A stretch of 10,601 nt of DNA from Flavimaricola sp. (lineage in GTDB: Bacteria > Pseudomonadota > Alphaproteobacteria > Rhodobacterales > Rhodobacteraceae), in the NCBI GenBank assembly GCA_023300365.1, contig JALZWD010000441.1:1-10601 (forward strand), read 5' to 3'. Of the stretch, positions 1-5,727 are shown piece after piece. Numbering within the stretch: position 1 is the stretch's first letter; each line of letters starts with the position of its first letter. Made by a program: the position numbers and the translations under genes. The notes beneath the pieces were generated by a model, which was not told the origin of the DNA, searched no databases, and saw nothing but the letters and a program-made list of their open reading frames with translations.

Positions 1-1431
1 GATGATGGCAATGCCATTCGCATCGACAAAGCCTATACTTGGGAAAACCCAATGTCGGCGCATGGCATGATGCATATGGTCATCAGCAATGCGCATGCGG
101 GTGATCCCTACAAGATCGACACGCTGTTTTTGTATATGGCGAATATGGCGTGGAATTCGTCGATGAACACCGACGGCACGATGAAGATGCTGACGGATAA
201 AGACGAGAACGGCGACTATGTTATTCCGCATATCATCTATTCGGATGCCTATTCGTCCGAGATGGTGGCCTATGCCGATCTTATCCTGCCTGATACCACC
301 TACCTAGAACGCTATGATTGCATCAGCCTGCTTGACCGTCCGATTTGCGAGGCCGATGCGGTGGCCGATGCGATCCGTTGGCCGGTGGTGGAGCCGGACC
401 GGGATGTGAAGGGTTTTCAATCCGCGCTGTGTGACCTTGGTGCGCGTTTGGGCCTTGCGCCGTTTGTGAATGAGGACGGCAGCCAAAAATACGAAGATTA
501 TGCCGATTATATCACCAACCACATTCGCAGGCCCGGTGTTGGGCCACTGGCCGGATGGCGTATGGGCGAGACCGGATTGCAAGACGGGCGTGGCGATCCC
601 AATCAAGGGCAGCTTGAGAGCTATATTTCCAACGGCGGGTTTTGGATGAACCATGTGCCGCAGGAGGCCGCGTATTACAAACCGTTCAACATGGCCTATC
701 AAAACTGGGCCGTTGAGATGAGCTTTTTCGACGCGCCGCAGCCCTATATCTTTACGCTGTATTCCGAGCCTTTGCGGCGCTTTCAGCTTGCGGCCGAAGG
801 TGTGGGCACGCGCCAGCCGCCAGAGCATTTGCGCCAGCAGGTCAAGGACACGATGGACCCGCTGCCGATCTGGTATGCCCCGATTTCCGAAACCCTTGAG
901 GGCGAGGATGAATACCCCATACATGCCCTGACGCAGCGCCCGATGGCGATGTATCATTCGTGGGGCACACAGAATGCATGGCTGCGCCAAATCCATGGGC
1001 ATAACCCGCTTTATGTGCCGACCAAAATCTGGGAGGCCAACGGTTTTGCCGAGGGTGATTGGGCGCGCGTGACATCCCCTGCGGGCGAGATCACCGTGCC
1101 TGTGGCGCATATGGCCGCGTTGAACGAAAACACGGTGTGGACGTGGAACGCGATTGGCAAACGCAAGGGCGCTTGGGCGCTTAGTGATGATGCGCAAGAG
1201 GCCAAGAAGGGGTTTTTGCTCAACCACCTGATCCACGAATTGCTGCCCGCCAAAAAGGACGGGATGCGGTGGTCAAATTCGGATCCTGTCACCGGACAGG
1301 CCGCGTGGTTTGACCTTAAGGTGCGGATTGCCAAGGTGGACGCCCCCGCCGAGAGCCAGCCGAATTACCCGCCGATCAAAGCACCCGTGGCAAAAGGCCC
1401 AAAAACGTTGGCGCAGAAGGTGGGGAAATGA
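1..1431 (+). CDS. soeA: Molybdopterin oxidoreductase catalytic subunit, probable sulfite dehydrogenase SoeA (C-terminal part, 5' end outside window)
   Basis: The reading frame is open from base 1, so 476 residues of the C-terminal half are visible and the start lies upstream. The protein would be the molybdenum (bis-MGD) subunit that oxidises sulfite to sulfate in the cytoplasm and passes electrons to the FeS subunit. Seen: a DMSO-reductase-superfamily stretch (IIYSDAYSSEMVAYADLILP, about codons 80-99) in which substrate and cofactor domains meet, then the C-terminal dinucleotide-binding domain starting near YPIHALTQRPMAMYHSWG (about base 910) and running to about base 1240. The family is usually around 950-1000 residues, so roughly half is missing. 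The genes that follow, a four-cluster FeS protein and a DmsC-type anchor, make a three-subunit complex certain. Calling it sulfite dehydrogenase rather than another DMSO-reductase-like enzyme (thiosulfate, polysulfide or DMSO) is inference from overall resemblance. The stop overlaps the next start (ATGA). Confidence 0.75.
   Translation, partial: DDGNAIRIDKAYTWENPMSAHGMMHMVISNAHAGDPYKIDTLFLYMANMAWNSSMNTDGTMKMLTDKDENGDYVIPHIIYSDAYSSEMVAYADLILPDTTYLERYDCISLLDRPICEADAVADAIRWPVVEPDRDVKGFQSALCDLGARLGLAPFVNEDGSQKYEDYADYITNHIRRPGVGPLAGWRMGETGLQDGRGDPNQGQLESYISNGGFWMNHVPQEAAYYKPFNMAYQNWAVEMSFFDAPQPYIFTLYSEPLRRFQLAAEGVGTRQPPEHLRQQVKDTMDPLPIWYAPISETLEGEDEYPIHALTQRPMAMYHSWGTQNAWLRQIHGHNPLYVPTKIWEANGFAEGDWARVTSPAGEITVPVAHMAALNENTVWTWNAIGKRKGAWALSDDAQEAKKGFLLNHLIHELLPAKKDGMRWSNSDPVTGQAAWFDLKVRIAKVDAPAESQPNYPPIKAPVAKGPKTLAQKVGK
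1415..1427 (+). promoter_or_regulatory. Ribosome binding site of the 46-codon gene
   Basis: The purine-rich run AGAAGG (1415-1420) ends 7 bases before the ATG at 1428, inside the last codons of soeA. It favours the ATG at 1428 over the in-frame ATG at 1434, which would leave a spacing of 13 bases. It supports real translation of the short frame. Confidence 0.5.
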
Positions 1432-1568
1432 GGATGACGCTTCTTTTGATTTTTGCCTTTTTGGCCCTGACTGTGGGCAGCTTTGTCTATTTCATCGTCA
1501 CATGGGACGCCGACACGCGCGCGCCTGTGAGCGTGATCCAACACGACAATAACGGAGATCGCGCATGA
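1428..1568 (+). CDS. Small single-span membrane protein between soeA and soeB (46 aa, unrecognised)
   Basis: I do not recognise this protein as a named family. Seen: 46 codons, ATG at 1428 sharing ATGA with the soeA stop, and TGA at 1566-1568 sharing ATGA with the soeB start at 1565. It fills the whole gap between the two subunits. The N-terminus is Met-Arg-Met, followed by a hydrophobic span at about residues 4-26 (core LLLIFAFLALTVGSFVYFIV), then a polar tail of about 20 residues (two Asp right after the span, Arg31, Arg45). By the positive-inside rule the N-terminus would be cytoplasmic and the tail periplasmic. No cysteine, haem motif or clear signal-peptidase site is seen. An AGAAGG site precedes it, and the soeB Shine-Dalgarno lies inside its 3' end. 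Inference: a small accessory or stabilising subunit of the membrane molybdoenzyme, as CydX is for cytochrome bd. The alternative is a short spacer frame needed only for coupling. Existence fairly likely; function unknown. Confidence 0.65.
   Translation: MRMTLLLIFAFLALTVGSFVYFIVTWDADTRAPVSVIQHDNNGDRA
1554..1564 (+). promoter_or_regulatory. Ribosome binding site of soeB
   Basis: GGAG at 1554-1557 lies 7 bases before the soeB ATG at 1565. It sits within the 3' end of the 46-codon gene, so ribosomes translating that gene pass directly over it. This fits translational coupling and fixes the soeB start. Confidence 0.6.
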
Positions 1569-2323
1569 CAACGTTGCCGACATCCACCCAGAAAAAGCTG
1601 GGCCTTGTGATTGATCTTGATACTTGCGTCGGCTGTCATGCTTGTGTGGTGTCTTGTAAGGGATGGAACACCGAGAATTATGGTGCGCCCTTGTCGGATC
1701 AGGATCCATATGGTGCCGCGCCATCGGGCACATTCCTGAACCGTGTGCATTCATATGAGGTTCAGCCCGATCACGGTCAGGCCGCCTTGGTGCATTTCCC
1801 GAAATCCTGCCTGCATTGCGAGGATGCGCCTTGTGTCACCGTCTGCCCGACGGGCGCGTCGTATAAGCGCGTCGAGGACGGGATCGTGTTGGTCAATGAG
1901 AGCGATTGCATCGGCTGTGGCTTGTGTGCGTGGGCCTGTCCTTACGGTGCGCGCGAAATGGACGCCGAAGAAAAGGTGATGAAGAAGTGCACCCTGTGTG
2001 TGGACCGGATTTACAACGAGAACCTGCCCGAGGTGGACCGTGTTCCGGCGTGCGTGCGCACATGTCCTGCGGGTGCCCGTCATTTCGGTGATTTCGCCGA
2101 CCCCGACAGCAATGTGTCCGTGTTAACCGCCGAACGTGGTGGCATCGAGTTGATGCCCGAGCAAGGCACCAAGCCTGTGAACCGCTATTTGCCCCCCCGC
2201 GCGCGCGACCGCACCGAGGACGTCGATATTCTTGCGCCGTTCCTTGATCCGATTGCCGCCGAGCCGCAGGGTTTTATGGGGTGGCTTGATAAGGCCCTGA
2301 CGGCCATGCCCGGAGGACGTTGA
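1565..2323 (+). CDS. soeB: Four-cluster [4Fe-4S] electron-transfer subunit, probable sulfite dehydrogenase SoeB
   Basis: This is the iron-sulfur subunit (252 aa) that carries electrons from the molybdenum subunit to the membrane anchor. Sixteen cysteines fall in four ferredoxin-type groups: C21/24/27/31, C82/85/90/94, C115/118/121/125 and C142/145/163/167. This is the DmsB/PsrB/NrfC pattern of four [4Fe-4S] clusters. The N-terminal KKLGLVIDLDTCVGCHACV (residues 10-28) is typical of the Soe/Phs-like group, with no Tat or Sec signal, which fits a cytoplasm-facing enzyme. A tail of about 70 residues after the last cluster probably contacts the partner subunits. The start at 1565 is fixed by GGAG 7 bases upstream and by the ATGA overlap with the small gene before it. 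The family is very clear; the substrate of the complex is less so. Confidence 0.85.
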   Translation: MTTLPTSTQKKLGLVIDLDTCVGCHACVVSCKGWNTENYGAPLSDQDPYGAAPSGTFLNRVHSYEVQPDHGQAALVHFPKSCLHCEDAPCVTVCPTGASYKRVEDGIVLVNESDCIGCGLCAWACPYGAREMDAEEKVMKKCTLCVDRIYNENLPEVDRVPACVRTCPAGARHFGDFADPDSNVSVLTAERGGIELMPEQGTKPVNRYLPPRARDRTEDVDILAPFLDPIAAEPQGFMGWLDKALTAMPGGR

Positions 2324-2324
2324 T
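2312..2324 (+). promoter_or_regulatory. Strong ribosome binding site of soeC
   Basis: GGAGGA at 2312-2317 ends 7 bases before the ATG at 2325. It overlaps the last codons of soeB, whose TGA is at 2321-2323. It is the strongest Shine-Dalgarno in the window and fixes the soeC start one base after the soeB stop. Confidence 0.7.
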
Positions 2325-3206
2325 ATGCATCCCGCACCGTCTGTTATTATATTCTCAAGCGTCTCTGGCCTTGGGTTTGGATTGTTGGTCTGGCTGGGTC
2401 TGGGATTTCCCGATGTGACGGGCATGGTGGCCTTTGTCTTTTTCGTGGTGGCCTATGTCTTGGCCGTTGGCGGATTGCTGGCCTCGACCGCGCACCTTGG
2501 GCATCCTGAACGCGCCATCAAAGCATTTCGTCAATGGCGCTCAAGCTGGCTGTCTCGGGAGGGGGTTTGTGCCGTCTCGGCCCTGATTGTGATGGCGCTT
2601 TATGGCGCGGGCCTTGTGTTTTTTGGCGCAAGTTGGACGATCTTGGGATACCTTGGCGCGGCGTTGTCGTTGGCGACGGTGTTCACCACCGGCATGATCT
2701 ATGCCCAGATGAAAACCGTGCCGCGTTGGAACCATTTCCTGACGCCCGCGATGTTTTTGGCCTATAGTGTTGCGGGTGGCGCGATCCTTGCCAACCGCTG
2801 GACGGATGCGTTCTTTTTGCTGCTGCTTACCGCTGTCCTACAGATCACCGTTTGGTGGCGCGGCGATACTGCTTTGGCGGCCTCTGGCACGACCCTTGCC
2901 ACGGCAACCGGCCTTGGCGAAATGGGCGGCGTGCGCCCGTTCGAGCCGCCCCACACCGGCACCAATTATCTGCTTAATGAATTTGGCTATCAGATTGGCC
3001 GCAAACATGCGCAAAAGCTGCGGATTATCGCGCTTGTGTTGGCCTTTGTTGTCCCGCTTGTGATTATGCTGCTGCCGCATGCGGGCCATATGGCTGCGGG
3101 CGTCGCGGTGCTTAGTCATATTTGCGGCGTGCTTACCTCGCGGTGGCTGTTCTTTGCCGAGGCCGAGCATGTGGTGGGCCTGTATTACGGCACACGCGCC
3201 GTCTGA
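2325..3206 (+). CDS. soeC: DmsC-type membrane anchor, probable sulfite dehydrogenase SoeC
   Basis: This is the integral membrane subunit (293 aa) that anchors the molybdenum and FeS subunits at the inner membrane and passes electrons to the quinone pool. About eight hydrophobic spans are visible, near residues 7-27, 33-54, 82-101, 105-125, 140-156, 160-178, 233-251 and 257-273. DmsC-family landmarks are STAHLGHPERA (residues 54-64) followed by a short SWLSREG loop (74-80), and the C-terminal RWLFFAEAEHVVGLYYG (273-289). It begins one base after the soeB stop with a strong GGAGGA site, so the genes form one operon. Length is normal for the family. The stop lies in the left arm of a weak inverted repeat. 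The DmsC-type fold separates this complex from NrfD/PsrC-type anchors. The sulfite assignment is by context and resemblance. Confidence 0.8.
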   Translation: MHPAPSVIIFSSVSGLGFGLLVWLGLGFPDVTGMVAFVFFVVAYVLAVGGLLASTAHLGHPERAIKAFRQWRSSWLSREGVCAVSALIVMALYGAGLVFFGASWTILGYLGAALSLATVFTTGMIYAQMKTVPRWNHFLTPAMFLAYSVAGGAILANRWTDAFFLLLLTAVLQITVWWRGDTALAASGTTLATATGLGEMGGVRPFEPPHTGTNYLLNEFGYQIGRKHAQKLRIIALVLAFVVPLVIMLLPHAGHMAAGVAVLSHICGVLTSRWLFFAEAEHVVGLYYGTRAV

Positions 3207-3237
3207 GGGGCCTTGAACTCTGCGCGTTTTGGCCCCT
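3206..3237 (+). terminator. Weak inverted repeat after soeC
   Basis: AGGGGCC (3206-3212) pairs perfectly with GGCCCCT (3231-3237) around an 18-base loop, starting on the last base of the soeC stop codon. It is GC-rich but lacks a following T-run, so as an intrinsic terminator it is poor. It may instead protect the 3' end of the soe mRNA or only slow read-through into dgoK. The 103-base gap holding it (3207-3309) has no other clear signal; a TTGAAC/CCTAAT pair overlapping the loop is too weak to call a promoter. Confidence 0.25.
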
Positions 3238-3309
3238 AATGGGGGCGGTAAACGCGGGGAAATTGATGTCTAGATGTGACGCCAAACCAACCATGCCAAT
3301 GGGGCTGCA

Positions 3310-4209
3310 ATGATCGACGTGGATTGGATCGCGCTTGATTGGGGCACGACCAACCTGCGCGGTTGGGCGATTGGCGCAGATGGCGCGGTCTTGGCCGAGG
3401 CCCAATCGGATCGCGGCATGGGCACACTTGCCCCGCACGACTTTGAGCCTGCGGTGCTTGATCTGATCAACGATTGGATCGACGGCCCGATCACGGCTCT
3501 GGCTTGTGGGATGGTGGGCGCCAAGCAAGGCTGGACCGAGGCGGCCTATGCCCGCGTGCCTTGCGCTGTGATCCCTGATGATTTCACCACCGCGCCCACA
3601 AAAACTCCGGGTCTTAGCGTACAAATCATACCCGGCCTGTCCCAAGCCAAGCCCGCCGATGTGATGCGCGGCGAAGAGACGCAAATCGCCGGTTTTCTCG
3701 CCCGAAACCCCGGTTGGGACGGTGTGCTGTGTCTGCCCGGCACACACACCAAATGGGTGCATATCAGCGCCGGCGAAGTGGTCAGTTTTCAAACCATGAT
3801 GACGGGTGATTTATTCGCCGCCATCGCCGGGCACACGGTGTTGCGCCATTCGGTCGCCCCTCAGGGCTGGGATGATGGGGCATTTGAGACGGCCATTGAC
3901 GCGGCATTGTCGCGCCCCGAACGAATGGCGGGCCGCCTGTTTTCGCTGCGGGCGGAGGGGCTTTTGGCGGGCATGGATGCCGTAACCGCCCGCGCGCGCC
4001 TGTCTGGCACATTGATCGGGGCCGAATTGGCCGCGACCAAACCCTATTGGCTTGGCCAACAGATTGGGATCATCGGCGCGGGCCACCTTGCGGATATTTA
4101 CGCCAAAGCACTGGCGACCCAAGGCGTGATCGCGCAGATTGCCGACAACACCGATGTGACACTTGTGGGCCTCAAGGCCGCCTATGCCAAATGGAAGGAC
4201 CGCCAATGA
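3310..4209 (+). CDS. dgoK: 2-dehydro-3-deoxygalactonokinase DgoK
   Basis: The enzyme phosphorylates 2-dehydro-3-deoxy-D-galactonate with ATP to its 6-phosphate, a cytoplasmic step of the De Ley-Doudoroff galactose/galactonate route. Seen (299 aa, normal length): the N-terminal ASKHA-like phosphate loop [12 protein letters not shown] (residues 8-19), [16 protein letters not shown] (65-80), [11 protein letters not shown] (119-129), [10 protein letters not shown] (141-150), MTGDLFA (164-170) and a C-terminal [13 protein letters not shown] (257-269). All are DgoK signatures. The ATG at 3310 follows GGGG at 3301-3304, a modest site. It is the first gene of the sugar cassette, 103 bases after soeC. 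Its stop overlaps the dgoA start (ATGA), and dgoA performs the next reaction, so the pair is functionally consistent. Confidence 0.9.
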   Translation: MIDVDWIALDWGTTNLRGWAIGADGAVLAEAQSDRGMGTLAPHDFEPAVLDLINDWIDGPITALACGMVGAKQGWTEAAYARVPCAVIPDDFTTAPTKTPGLSVQIIPGLSQAKPADVMRGEETQIAGFLARNPGWDGVLCLPGTHTKWVHISAGEVVSFQTMMTGDLFAAIAGHTVLRHSVAPQGWDDGAFETAIDAALSRPERMAGRLFSLRAEGLLAGMDAVTARARLSGTLIGAELAATKPYWLGQQIGIIGAGHLADIYAKALATQGVIAQIADNTDVTLVGLKAAYAKWKDRQ

Positions 4210-4811
4210 GCCGCCCCCTAATCGCCATTCTGCGCGGGATCACCCCAACCCAAGCCGCCCCTGCGGCCGCCGCCTTGATCGAAGCGGGGATCACCCGCAT
4301 CGAAGTGCCGCTCAATTCGCCCGACCCGTTTCAATCGATTGAGGCGATGGCCGTGGCTTACGGCGAAGATGCCCTAATCGGCGCGGGCACGGTCTTGTCG
4401 ACGGATGATGTTGGCCGGGTGCACGGCGCGGGCGGGCAGCTGGTGGTCTCGCCCAACGTCGATCAACGGGTGATCGTGGCCACCAAGACCAAAGGCATGC
4501 AAAGCTGGCCGGGTGCTATGACACCCTCGGAGTGTTTTCTGGCGCTAAAATCCGGCGCGGATGGCCTTAAGATTTTTCCCGCGTCCTTGCTGGGCCCTGA
4601 TGGCATCAAAGCGGTCCGCGCGGTCTTGCCCACCGGCACGCAGGTCTTTGCCGTGGGCGGCGCGGGCCCCGATAATTTCAAGCTTTGGATCGACGCCACA
4701 TGCGACGGTTTCGGCATTGGCTCGGCGCTTTATAAACCCGGCATGTCCACCGCCGAGATCGGCACACGCGCCGCCGAGGTCGTGGCGGCCTATGACGCGG
4801 CAGTGGCATGA
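4206..4811 (+). CDS. dgoA: 2-dehydro-3-deoxy-6-phosphogalactonate aldolase DgoA
   Basis: This class I aldolase cleaves 2-dehydro-3-deoxy-6-phosphogalactonate to pyruvate and glyceraldehyde 3-phosphate. It is 201 aa, a single KDPG/KDPGal aldolase barrel. Seen: [11 protein letters not shown] near the N-terminus (residues 4-14), the general-base Glu33 in [15 protein letters not shown] (59-64), the SPN of the phosphate/substrate loop (82-84), and the Schiff-base Lys122 in [18 protein letters not shown] (148-157) and the GIGSALY phosphate-binding end (170-176) complete the fold. LIAILRGIT and VPLNSP favour the galactonate enzyme (E. coli DgoA) over Eda. The frame is open upstream, but the start is set at 4206 because the homologue begins there, AAGGA (4195-4199) lies 6 bases before it, and its ATGA overlap with dgoK is exact. 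The stop overlaps the lactonase start in the same way. Confidence 0.9.
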   Translation: MSRPLIAILRGITPTQAAPAAAALIEAGITRIEVPLNSPDPFQSIEAMAVAYGEDALIGAGTVLSTDDVGRVHGAGGQLVVSPNVDQRVIVATKTKGMQSWPGAMTPSECFLALKSGADGLKIFPASLLGPDGIKAVRAVLPTGTQVFAVGGAGPDNFKLWIDATCDGFGIGSALYKPGMSTAEIGTRAAEVVAAYDAAVA

Positions 4812-5659
4812 GCATGGAGGTCTTTGACGAGACAAATTGCCTGCTGGGCGAAGGCCCGCTTTGGCATCCGGTGCGTGGCGAATTGTTCTGGTTCGATATC
4901 CTTGGCAAACGCCTGCACCGCCAAGGACAACATTGGGATTTTGACGACTATGTCTCTGCCGCCGGATGGATCGACAACGACACCCTACTTGTCGCCTCGC
5001 AAACCGCCCTGTCGCGGTTTGACCTTGCCACCGGCACCGCCACCAAGCTTTGTGACCTTGAGGCAGACAACCCCGTCACCCGTTCAAACGATGGCCGCGC
5101 CGACCCGTGGGGCGGCTTTTGGATCGGCACCATGGGCATCAACGCCGAACCGGACGCGGGCGCAATCTGGCGATATTACCAAGGCGAGCTGCGCGCGCTG
5201 GTCAGCCCTGTCACCATCTCCAACGCGATCTGCTTTGCCCCCGACAAATCCCGCGCCTTCTATGCCGACACACCAACCCAACAGATCATGGCCACCGCCC
5301 TTGATCCCGAAAACGGCTGGCCCGTTGGCAAACCTTGGGTGCATGTCGACCTCACAGGCACACCCCACAAACCTGACGGCGCGGTGGTCGACGCCCACGG
5401 CAACCTCTGGAGCGCCCAATGGGGCAGCGCCCGCGTGGCGTGCTATGATCCAAACGGCGCGTTCGTACGGGCCGTGGGCCTGCCCGCCTCCCAAGCGACC
5501 TGCCCCGCATTTGGCGGCCCTGACCTCAGCACACTTCATTGCACCTCCGCCGCTGTGGGCCTAAGCCAAGCCCAGATCGCCCGCGCCCCCACGTCGGGCT
5601 GTACATTCGCCGTCGCAACCAGCACCAAAGGCCAAGCAGAACACCAAGTGATCCTCTAG
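4808..5659 (+). CDS. SMP-30/gluconolactonase-family sugar lactonase, probably galactonolactonase
   Basis: This would open a sugar lactone to the aldonic acid, giving galactonate for the pathway served by dgoK and dgoA. It is 283 aa, the usual size of the six-bladed propeller family. Seen: GEGPLWH (residues 14-20) with the metal ligand Glu15, [20 protein letters not shown] (91-110) with substrate-site Arg92/Asn94, SNAICFAPD (138-146) with metal ligand Asn139, and [14 protein letters not shown] (188-201) with metal ligand Asp190. [17 protein letters not shown] (232-248) matches the conserved last blade. The start at 4808 shares ATGA with the dgoA stop and has no good Shine-Dalgarno of its own, which suggests translational coupling. 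Relatives act on arabino-, galactono- or gluconolactones; galactono is inferred from the neighbours only. Confidence 0.8.
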   Translation: MSMEVFDETNCLLGEGPLWHPVRGELFWFDILGKRLHRQGQHWDFDDYVSAAGWIDNDTLLVASQTALSRFDLATGTATKLCDLEADNPVTRSNDGRADPWGGFWIGTMGINAEPDAGAIWRYYQGELRALVSPVTISNAICFAPDKSRAFYADTPTQQIMATALDPENGWPVGKPWVHVDLTGTPHKPDGAVVDAHGNLWSAQWGSARVACYDPNGAFVRAVGLPASQATCPAFGGPDLSTLHCTSAAVGLSQAQIARAPTSGCTFAVATSTKGQAEHQVIL

Positions 5660-5670
5660 CAGCTCTTTGG

Positions 5671-5692
5671 TCTCATCTTGCCAAAAATACTC
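5671..5692. repeat. Fragment resembling a common roseobacter intergenic motif
   Basis: The 68-base gap between the lactonase and the beta-galactosidase contains CATCTTGCCAAAAATACTC (5674-5692). From memory this resembles a short sequence that recurs downstream of many genes in Rhodobacteraceae, often followed by a GC-rich hairpin. Here the GC-rich continuation is absent and the sequence runs on into A/C-rich DNA. No second copy is seen in the window, so the repeat status cannot be shown from this sequence alone. Confidence 0.35.
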
Positions 5693-5727
5693 AAAAACAA
5701 CACCACAACCAAGCACAAGGCCCCGTT

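Noticed and set aside
304..1236. Long open frame of 310 codons on the minus strand
   Set aside because: It lies wholly antisense to soeA, whose protein family is clear. Long antisense frames are expected in GC-rich coding DNA, and the translation (rich in Arg, His and Pro) shows no family.
1310..1552. Plus-strand frame of 80 codons covering the soeA end and the soeA-soeB gap
   Set aside because: It overlaps soeA by more than 120 bases and has no Shine-Dalgarno. Its translation is Arg/Trp-rich and without structure. The 46-codon frame at 1428 explains the gap better.
3213..3240. Possible promoter TTGAAC / CCTAAT before dgoK
   Set aside because: Each box matches the consensus at only 4 of 6 positions and the pair overlaps the inverted repeat after soeC; not enough to call.
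3133..3792. Minus-strand frame of 219 codons
   Set aside because: It is antisense to the soeC end and dgoK, both firmly assigned, and shows no recognisable domain.
4047..4205. In-frame upstream extension of dgoA
   Set aside because: It overlaps dgoK by 160 bases, the extra residues resemble no aldolase, and the start at 4206 has a Shine-Dalgarno and an exact ATGA overlap.
5539..5727. In-frame upstream extension of the beta-galactosidase
   Set aside because: It runs through the end of the lactonase gene and the AT-rich gap. GH42 proteins begin at the GVCYYPEHW region, and CAAGG stands just before the ATG at 5728.
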